From the NCBI GenBank assembly GCA_022559845.1, contig CM040118.1, positions 266,127,519 through 266,191,518 of the forward strand: a DNA stretch of 64,000 nucleotides, read 5' to 3'. A program made the translations under genes and the position numbers. Numbering within the stretch: the stretch's first letter is position 1; each line of letters begins with the position of its first letter. Source of the stretch: Amorphophallus konjac. Its lineage: Eukaryota > Streptophyta > Magnoliopsida > Alismatales > Araceae. A model generated the notes under the pieces. It did not search any database and was not told the origin of the DNA. It was given only the letters and a program-made list of their open reading frames with translations. Of this stretch, positions 56,324 to 64,000 are shown in pieces.

Positions 56324-56439
56324 CTTTATGTAGCAACCCTGATAAATTTAAAAGGAATAAATAAATCAAAATAGATTAAAAGATTTAGTAAATAAATGAA
56401 AGAGCTTGGAATAAAAATAATTAAACCCTGATGAAAATA

Positions 56440-57905
56440 ATGCCTCAGATATAGGCGCTACTTTACAAGAAAACGCCTTCACCTAAGGCGTGTTTTGAAG
56501 AAAGGACGCCCACATGTCAAGGCGTCAAATTTCAAATGACCAAAATAAATAAAAAGGGCAAGTTAGAGTAACGTCCTTTGAGTGGACGCGTTTCTACAAG
56601 AAACGACGCTTGACAAGGCGTCAATTTAAAATTCGACGCCCTTACTTAGGACGCTAATTCAGTTTGAGTTTCGTTCGACCCGGGAGTCTATCCAGGGTAA
56701 GTTGATAACTATGAGAAAGAGTTCGAATGTAGTAATAACTCTAATATGGAAGTATTACTTCCCATCAAACACTAACTCTATTAGGATTCTAGAAATCCTA
56801 TAAATAACCAACTGCTTGAACCGAGAACGCTATTTGGCGTTCGGACTCTTCTAAGGTACGTAAAGAACAGCATGTTCTTTTTCCTTTAATCTGTCTATCG
56901 AATTTGTGAAGAATACTGATGATTCTTCATCTACTTCTGATTACAGGTTGAAAGCTTCTGTCTTCCGAAGAACAAGTATGTTCTTTCCCCTTGCTTTCGG
57001 TTACGTATAAGAAGATTTTAATATCTTCTTCTTCGTTTCCTCTGTCTCTACAGGTCGTCTGTAGAGGTGAACCCGGTTGACTGAAGAATTGAGGGTTCTT
57101 CATCTGCAACCTATTACTACCCTTGCTGCTGCTACTGTTCGAAAGATTCAAAAGACTATGTTTATAAAACAGAGTATCGTTCTTTCTTCACAGAACCTGC
57201 ATCCGTTCAAATCAACTATAAGGTAGGTTTTCTCAAGCAACGTAGCCCAAACAAGTTAAATTCATAGTAACACATCATGCATGTCATGTATATAAGTTTC
57301 CTGATAGTTTCTACACGTTTCTGTAATGTTTTTTGCAAGAGACGCCCGTGTCTAGGGCGCTACTTTAAAGAAACGACCTGCACCAGGTCGTCAATTACAG
57401 ATTTGACGCCATGTCCTGCAGGCGTTAATCTCATGAAAATCACATGTAATTAATAATTGATCCACGTTTAAAAATTCAATAGATATGAAATATCCAATCT
57501 AATATATATTGCATGACTCGACCTGTGAATTCCTACTAATTTTCTGTCATGATCATGTCTCTTGTCTCTTGGAATTTTATTTCCTGAAATACTGTAAAAT
57601 GCTTGAATTCACGACCCTATATAGGTCGTCTCTCACTTGACTAACGCCCATGTCCAGGGCGTGAATTAAAAAGTAACGCCCCTGTACAGGGCGTGTTTTT
57701 GATAAATTACTGAAAATATATATTCTGCAAAAATAGAAGTAAAGAATGAACGACCATTGTATACGTCGTCAACTTGTAATTAAACGCCCCTTGCTAGGGC
57801 GCGTTTTTTGGTAAAATACTGAAATATTGAAATCTTGCAAAAATGTAAAATAGATAAACGCCCTTACTGAAGGCGTTAATTACTTGAGTAGTGACTTTAC
57901 TTAAG
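56440..57905. repeat. Field of about 14 short hairpins in LTR E
   Basis: Interrupted palindromes of the type ACGCCC-N7/8-GGGCGT near 56472, 56508, 56636, 57340, 57407, 57644, 57676, 57783 and 57858. Alternate arms occur as ACGACC..GGTCGT (57374, 57611), ACGACC..CGTCGT (57750) and GACTTTACTTAAGTC (57890). Arms change together. Confidence 0.75.
56799..56806 (+). promoter_or_regulatory. TATA box of LTR E
   Basis: TATAAATA in ATCCTATAAATAACCAAC, about 470 nt inside the LTR. Confidence 0.55.
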
Positions 57906-59380
57906 TCGTTATTTTCCTGTAAAAATGTTTTTACCCTGTTTTTGATAACTGATGGTTTCAATATATCTATATATATGTATATTGGCACTATATCTCCACT
58001 CCGTGAGTATAGTCCCACGTTTTCATGATGTTTTATCGATCACCCTCAATTCTCATTGACATACAAGCTCTCCATTGGACATTCCGTTCCTTTGGACTAG
58101 CGAGTTAGTCATAGAGACCTCTGTAAGACTCCTCGAGCCTTGGATTCCCTCAAGGTCGATTGAGCTGGTTGTACCCTAAAAACCCATTGCACTATTGATT
58201 GCCATGTCACTCTAAAGAAACATGGTATACCGGCCCTTATGATATGCAAAGAGTATATCATGAGAATTCTTAATGAGATGATGATATCATGCCATTTGTT
58301 GATGTTCTTGTGGACCTCAATTCTATAATAAGAATGAGGGTATCTTACCTTTGATGTACTGTTCATGTGGACCTCAATTCTATATAAAGAATGTCCATAC
58401 TTGTTTGTCATGGTACCCGAGTTAAGGGAACCTAATTCCACCTAGTTTCATTGTTCATCGTGATTGTACCGTTGTTATCGCCTATCTATGTCCAATGTCG
58501 TATTTTTTTTGGACTCCATTCTCTCAAAGTTATCCTACGTGTCTACAAGCTTAAATTGTTGAAATTCCATATTGGCTATATATATATACAAGAGTGGATG
58601 TCAAAAATATGTGATAAATGCCTGCGCATATAGGGCCCGATCTGGTCTTGGGAGGAGCACCCGAAAGTACTTGTGCCCATGGGAGTTGAATGATAAGGTA
58701 TCTGGCATTATACCGAGTGCATGACTAGCTTGATTGGACATTCCACACAAATCTTGTACTTGACTCGTACTTCACATGACATGAATAGCGTGACTCGAGA
58801 AAGGGTAATTACTTGCTTGCTTGATACATAATAGCCAAAGTTCTTGACATGACTTGCTAAAAAGTACTTGCTTGAATATCTTGTTATCTTTTCTTGAAAG
58901 CTCATGACTAGTTCATCTTGCTGTCTTATTGATAAATTCTCTCTCTATCTTGTCATTTTATACGAGCATGCATAGCTGCAGTACATACATAAAAGATGTA
59001 ATTATTTAAAACCCCTGCTAGCGCTTGAGATATAATTTCCTACTGAGCGTTCGCTCACTCCGTGTGTTCCCTACTTTTTAGGTAATTCTGACGACGAGGG
59101 AAGTCAATCAGATGGGAATGGTCAAGAGTGAAAGAGATAGAACTTCTCCAAGTGTCATCTAGTCTTTTTTCCTATTTTTGAGTCAACTATGTACTTTTCC
59201 TTTTTGTTTGAATAGAGTATTGGATTTGTAATAGTCTATCCATTATGAAATAAAGGATTGGGTTATCTTTCTATTTTACGCATCTCTGTTTTGGTGTCAA
59301 ATACACTACTACTCTGATTGACATGATTGATATAAACTCGTCGCGCATATCCGAGTATCTTCCGCGCTCGGGGCGTGACA

Positions 59381-59929
59381 CTTTAGTCCGCCTTGATCCC
59401 AACTAATCTCTGCTTATTCTATATATGGTTCCTTGTAATTAGGGTCTTTGTGCCTTAACGAGGGAGTTCTAGCCCTCGTCGCTCTTCCTTTTTAATCCTT
59501 CTTCATCCAGTTTGGTGTCTACCGCTCCTCCGTGTAGAGGAATCCTCAACCCTTTACAGTCCTTTCCCACTTTGTCCTGTCAAGCGAGGAAAACAAAACT
59601 CGTGATGCTCAAAACTTGATGATCAAGATCAAGATGCTACTTCCAGCTATGGATTTGCAAGGTATCTTTGTTTTATGCAAGAATATGTTATTATTGTCAT
59701 TACTTATTGTTATTCATGCGCATTGTTATAATGCTGGTTCCTTAACATGGTTGAGTGGTTTAGGTCTAGCCTAGTTTGGTCTCATTTAGTCAAAAAGAGT
59801 TTGCTTCTACAGCATTCTCAGGCTAGTGATAGCTCCGCGCTGGGAGTCCAAGTTCTTTCCCCAATCGTTGAGGGTGTTCCCTTTAGCGTGGGTTTTTCAC
59901 ACACTTCACGGCAAGCCATAGCCCATCTG
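59381..59929 (+). other. Continuation of element C2 after LTR E
   Basis: Starts with the right CTTTA duplication. No domain recognised; a small open frame from 59747 (LGVQVLSPIVEGVPFSVGF) is unplaced. The end is set by the presumed start of LTR F and is uncertain by 100 nt or more. Confidence 0.45.
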
Positions 59930-60228
59930 ATGGGAACATCTCCCGCAACTTCATCTTTTCCAGGCCCCGATGATCGACGATGGCGTATGGTCTTGATTCG
60001 CCTCTTTATTTCGAGTCATATGATCTATTTTTTTTCCCTTATGTGAGTCTTTTCATGTAATTTTCCTTTGTATTTGAGTCGTGTGCCTAGGTTAGCAAGT
60101 TATTTACCCTTGTTTAGAGTCAAATGGGCCTCTAATCCATCAATTGGGCCCATTGAGCCACCCTTGGACATGCTTGGTCTTTGGTGTAAATGTCAAGGGT
60201 ATTATGGTCATGTAGAATGTTGGGCTCC

Positions 60229-60236
60229 TATAAATA
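60229..60236 (+). promoter_or_regulatory. TATA box of LTR F
   Basis: TATAAATA in GGGCTCCTATAAATAGGACC, about 300 nt into the LTR. Confidence 0.6.
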
Positions 60237-61832
60237 GGACCCCAACCCCATTGTGAAAACTAATGAATAGTTGAATGAAAATTTGAAATCTAGTTGAGTG
60301 TTCCTAGAGTGAGAAGCTCTTTCCCATTCCCCCTCCCTCCCCTCTCTCTCTCTCTACCACTCCAAGAAGGGGCGACCCTTTCTCTCTCTTCCCCATCCCC
60401 AATTTCAAATTTATCTCTCTCTCTACCCCATTCAATACTCATCAAAGCTCCTCTCCCCTCCCCATACTCCATTCAATTGTCCCATTACTTCCCCATCTAC
60501 CAAAGTAACCTTTGGTATTCCTAGGCACCCCTTCACTCTCTCCAAGTCATCTTTCCCCTTCCCAAGCCACCCTTTCACCTCCCCAAGGCCCCAATTGAGT
60601 TCCCCACCCCTTGAGGGCTGTGTCCCCAACCTCCCCTGGTCACACGCCCCATCCTCCCCTTTGGTTTGATCGACCAAGCCAGCCTTCCACCTCCCACCTT
60701 GGCCAGCTGTGCACCCTGCCCACCCTGCTCAATCTCCACCTGCTCCAGCACTCTTAGCTCCACCCTCCTCACCTCCCAACCTCTTCCATCAACCCCCTAG
60801 CATCCCCCTCCACCTCCCACATCCCTTAGACCCTTCCCCCTTGTTGCAACTTCGCCCACCCCCACCCCTTTCTACACCGTTTACCATTCAGCTCAGGCCA
60901 GTTCGCAGGTAGTATTGAAGGCTCTGGTTGCAGAGTCTACCACGCCACCACCTCAACGTTCCAGAAGGCACACCATATATTTCTGGAAAGCCCTTCAAGT
61001 CATCTTCGTAGGCGAGGTGATCCCGCCTCAATCCGAGTTCGGTGCTGTCCAGGAAGATCATTCTCGTCAGGCTGCGCGTCCGGCATCCGGGTGGAGATCA
61101 GAACCACAGTGCAGAAGCTCCTGAGGCCAGATCCCTATTTTCTTTGGTGCGCCACTTGACCGGGATGAGATACTATCAGTCCTCTGTCCAATGCAGCAAG
61201 CGGAGCATCGTTCGGAGTTCGGAGCTCCCCGTTCCATTTATTCTTCCCCAGGAGTGCAGATCAGTCCAGTCAGGGCCTGACCGACACCCCTTCACTCTAC
61301 GGGCCCTAGCTCTCTGCTCCGACCTCCTCTGGTGTTCTTTCTGATTGCTGCTCGAAGATGACCTTCCCACAGTTGTATCGATATAAGCTGCGTCACCTTC
61401 GGAGCTCGGAGTCACTTGGAGCGAGGACGTCTTCCGGCGCCTTCGATTTTGGAACATACAGAAGCTGAACCAAGGGGTCCAGTTCAAGAGCCTTCTTCAG
61501 CCTCCGGCGACCACGCTAAATTCTCCAAAAATTTTGAAGCCTTCCTGGGCCAACTCAGGAAGTTTCGGTGCTGGTTTCACCCACTTCTAACTTCGGACGG
61601 ATCTGTGGCGGCACTATCAGCGAACCCCTATCCTGCCAAGACTGAGCGGACAGAACTGCGGGATCTCTTCTACTTCGGCATTCCCCACCCTGCTTGGCCG
61701 GCTTAAAGCCCCTCCCTGCGGGAGATAGTGTTTGTTGTAATCACACAACTCCCCACCTCTTGTCCAACCCTCCTGCGTGAGGAGTAGTTCATGTAATCAT
61801 TTAAACATGAAGAAGCTTCACCGACGCAGTGT

Positions 61833-61855
61833 GCGGGGAAACCACACTTCCCCGC
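61833..61855. repeat. Hairpin near the end of LTR F
   Basis: GCGGGGA and TCCCCGC arms separated by 9 nt. It stands where solo LTR 1 has CCACGCCTAGGCGTGG and solo LTR 2 has CCACGC..GCGTGG; the sequence has changed but the dyad remains. Confidence 0.6.
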
Positions 61856-62303
61856 TCGCCCACATCTCCGACCGGGGTAGGTTTCTTCAAACCGGCCAGG
61901 TAATCTCTCAACCCTTGCTCATATTTTAGTGCTTGATCATTTAATATCCACTAACGCTCCGCTGGAGTGTAAGAGAGTGCCCGGTCCTAAAGCACCCTCC
62001 CTTTCGAGTGACCACCGTGGAGGGAGAGAGTAATCCGAGTCCCTTGTGGCACTCGGTTAGCCCATCAGTTCGGGCTTCCATATCTTTGGGGGGGAACACA
62101 TTCATAGTCTTGCTGGCCCTCTACCAGCAAGGGTCTAGTCCCACCACCCTCGACTCGGCATCACCAAGTCACCCTTGGGTTGAGCGTGCGCATCGGTGAG
62201 TGGCCGTCTACAATAGTCTCTAATTTGTGAATTGTGCTTGTGTTGGATAAGTCCGAGAGTTATTTGTTGAGTTGCTGCATTCCATAGGTCATTTCACATC
62301 AGT

Positions 62304-62315
62304 TGGTATCAGAGC
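62304..62315 (+). other. Primer binding site, initiator tRNA-Met (element F)
   Basis: TGGTATCAGAGC, complementary to the 3' end of plant initiator tRNA-Met, 2 nt after the LTR. This is the most common plant retrotransposon PBS and confirms the LTR end. Confidence 0.95.
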
Positions 62316-62369
62316 AAGTTCTAGACTTGTCTCTGCTAAGTCTTGTCCTAGGGCCATTGTATTTATCAC

Positions 62370-62798
62370 ATGATCATCATGTCCACTTCCTACTTAGCCT
62401 ACTCGTCTCGCTTGGACCCAATAGACGTCTTTGTATTTGATGGATCCCACCCTAGTTTATATCTAGAATGGGAAAGCTCCATAGATCACCACTTTAGGAG
62501 GTTCACCCTGTCAGGGTCTATGCAAGTCAACTATGCCAAAAGTTTGCTCTGGCGCCAAGTTAGGAATGAATGGCAAAACAGTGTAGGCTTAAGGGAAGTT
62601 GGAAGGCAAGAGCCCATCGACTCTTGGGTTGAGATGAGAAATGAACTTAGGAAGATTTATGCCCATATGGACCCTCTTATCACCATAGAGGAAGCCCAAG
62701 CTCCCACCAATAAGGAAGAAGAGCCTCAATCTTCCCCACCCCTCATGGTCCGGATCCTCAAAGGCCATGCACCATCATACATGGCACCCTCACCATAG
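62370..62798 (+). pseudogene. gag: gag-like N-terminal fragment (element F)
   Basis: 142 codons starting MIIMSTSYLAYSS. The segment FDGSHPSLYLEWESSIDHHF, followed by WRQVRNEWQNS and IDSWVEMRNELRKIYAHMDP, follows the usual plant Ty3/gypsy gag pattern (F-DG-x-YLEWE, then W-x-EM-x-x-x-RR-x-F). Only the first third of a gag is present: no zinc knuckle follows, and the frame stops at TAG 62796. The following long frame is in a different phase, overlapping from 62713. Whether a short gag is normal for this family or a truncation is unclear. Confidence 0.6.
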
Positions 62799-63910
62799 AT
62801 GAGTCCATACTCCAATGGCTCAAGCAAAGTCCCGCCCTCCCAAGCTCACCACCATTTGGATATAAATCCCAAATTGTTCCCACCCGACCTCCCCATGTTA
62901 CTTTCCAAACCTTCTACTTCGCGGGAGACTTGGGAGACATAGTGGATTGCCTATATTGGCAAGTCCACTTGACCGGCTTACTTTCCATGGGACCATCAGA
63001 GCATAGCACCATTAACTTTTCCCACCCCACCATCGGCTCCATCACCTCTGTTTGCACGAGTAGGCATTGCACTATTAAGATCCTCCTATTTCTCCCCTTG
63101 GAGGAAGAACCCACTCCGGTCTACTCCCCACCCATTGAGATCCCAAATGCCTTAAACGGTCAACTCACTAGAGATCTTGGACCAATTACTTTGGAGGAGG
63201 ATTACTCACCACCTTGTGAGGACCTTGGGGACATAGAGTTCCTCTCTCTAGGTAGCCCTTACCATGATCCCTTTGACCCCTTCCAATGGGAGTACGGATA
63301 CCCATGTATCCCAGCCACCTTACCCACCAACCACCTTTCCCTACCCCAACCCACCATGATGGATCAAATCCACCCCTTCCTAAACTCGGGTTACACCGTG
63401 GGATCCATGACTTTAGGTAAAATGCACATAGGTATTAAGGAGGAGCCTCTCTCTAAGATGTACACCTTCCTAGATCCCTTTGACATTGTTGAGTGGAAGC
63501 TCAAAGGCCACCCCATCACCCCACACAAGGAAGTCATCTTTAGGAAAGGAATTCACATGTCTTGGCACATCACACCGCTCGGCATGATTAGTACATCGGG
63601 TCCACTCGTTCATATCACCCACATGTCAAGTAGGATGCATGATTGGTTCATATTTGGGCGTAACCTCCCTCCCCCAATCAACATTGATCATACGGATGTT
63701 AGGAGCATCTACGGGTGTCCGGGTCCCCCTGCATTTATCACCACTTTGTATGATAGGTTCACCTATCAAAGCCCCGGCCCACCTAGGTCCACCAAAGTCT
63801 ACATGGCAGCATTGCGTGATAGGTGTCCGCATTTGGATGCCCCGGCCCCCCAATTTTCAAAACCCTTGATAGGGAGTCTAGACATGCTCGGTCTACTTTT
63901 GGTTGCCTAG
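62713..63910 (+). CDS. Unrecognised 399-codon open frame in element F
   Basis: Open without a stop from 62713 to TAG 63908; no ATG is needed if translated by frameshift from the gag-like frame it overlaps (62713-62798). First part: LTIDESILQWLKQSPALPSS and FYFAGDLGDIVDCLYWQVHL. Middle: acidic/Pro-rich (LEEEPTPVYSPPIE, TLEEDYSPPCEDLGDIEFL). End: His/Pro-rich (PITPHKEVIFRKGIHMSWH). Composition looks like a protein (few runs, all residue types), unlike repeat shadows nearby. No zinc knuckle, DTG or YVDD is seen. I do not recognise a family. It could be an extra ORF of this lineage or a decayed, shifted gag. Confidence 0.45.
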
Positions 63911-64000
63911 GTCCACCCATCACCCCTAGGAGGTCAGCACTCACAAAATTGCATAAAAACCTTCGCAAGAACATCAGCAAAAACAATGAGACTTACAAAA
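63911..64000 (+). other. End of window inside element F
   Basis: 90 nt with nothing recognisable; the element continues past the window. Confidence 0.5.

Larger units (their letters stand above)
56329..59380 (+). mobile_element. Solo LTR E (3052 nt), Tekay/Del-like
   Basis: Starts TGTAGCAACCCTG, ends CGGGGCGTGACA, with CTTTA on both sides (56324-56328, 59381-59385). Such termini are typical of Tekay/Del chromovirus LTRs in plants (family knowledge from memory). Contains a TATAAATA box, a field of short hairpins, a microsatellite (TATA near 57960 and 58575) and an AATAAA near 59249. No interior. Short open frames inside have no family likeness. Confidence 0.9.
46578..59929 (+). mobile_element. 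Element C2: Tat-like element, forward, interrupted twice
   Basis: LTR (46578-51041, holding solo LTR D), PBS (51053), tandem-repeat leader, gag, then an unrecognised coding region. Solo LTR E interrupts it at 56329, and the element continues at 59381 until element F. Collinear with inverted C1 up to about 54800. No RT, RNase H or integrase is seen before element F, so C may be non-autonomous, or pol may lie beyond F outside the window. Confidence 0.8.
59930..62301 (+). mobile_element. 5' LTR of element F (about 2.37 kb)
   Basis: The end CATTTCACATCA at 62301 corresponds to CGCATCA of solo LTRs 1 and 2. The start is chosen at TGATGGGAACATC because solo LTR 2 starts TGATGGGACATC; a later start near 60045 is possible. 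Contains a TATAAATA box, long C/T-rich tracts (60310-60880), the CTCCCTGCGGGAGATAG segment near 61714 and a hairpin near 61840. Many short open frames in the pyrimidine tracts are not genes. Confidence 0.7.
59930..64000 (+). mobile_element. Element F, 5' part (3' end outside window)
   Basis: LTR, initiator-Met PBS, gag-like fragment and a long unrecognised frame. LTR ends and hairpin show it belongs to the family of solo LTRs 1 and 2. Confidence 0.75.

Noticed and set aside
62304..62315. tRNA gene fragment
   Set aside because: Only the complement of the tRNA 3' end is present, directly after an LTR, so it is a primer binding site.

Overview
The window looks like plant nuclear heterochromatin, almost certainly from an angiosperm, although the species cannot be named from the sequence. 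Essentially every part I can classify belongs to LTR retrotransposons nested inside one another. I found no host gene, rRNA, tRNA, CRISPR array or bacterial-type operon. The plant assignment rests on Ty3/gypsy proteins of the Tat/Ogre type (two RNase H domains, tRNA-Arg-like primer sites), an initiator-tRNA-Met primer site, and solo LTRs with intact 5-bp target duplications.

Layout. 1-2111 is the 3' part of an LTR related to element B. 2112-3527, 20592-23278 and 25407-26475 are three exposed pieces of one Tat-like Ty3/gypsy element (A1). A1 is split by the 17-kb element B (3528-20591, LTRs of about 3.94 kb, TSD CACCT/CAGCT) and by a solo LTR (23279-25406, TSD AAGGG). 26476-32384 is an inverted, truncated second Tat-like element (C1: leader, gag, one LTR). 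32385-46577 is a second, nearly complete copy of A (A2: LTR remnant, PBS, gag, protease, G-patch, RT, RNase H, a second archaeal-type RNase H, integrase, 3' non-coding region), broken by solo LTR 2 (44488-46447, TSD CTTCT). 46578-59929 is element C in forward orientation (C2). Its LTR holds a solo LTR of another family (D, 48576-51007, TSD AGTTT), and its 3' part holds a third family (E, 56329-59380, TSD CTTTA). 59930-64000 is the 5' end of element F: an LTR of the same family as solo LTRs 1 and 2, an initiator-Met PBS, a gag-like fragment and an unrecognised 399-codon open frame.

How the parts work together. A would supply a full gag-pol, but both copies are dead. Most premature stops are CAA/CAG to TAA/TAG, the pattern expected of decayed methylated DNA, and A2 integrase has lost a catalytic Asp. 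Element B has no coding region at all. Its 9.2-kb interior and its LTRs are built from at least eight different minisatellites, so it would have depended on proteins made elsewhere, as LARDs do.

The most unusual signal is that many of the repeat units, in B and in the unrelated LTRs C and E, are short GC-rich interrupted palindromes. In two B arrays and in LTR E the two arms vary together, so that pairing is retained. This is my best candidate for something undescribed. It is an inference from reading by eye, and needs a covariation test.
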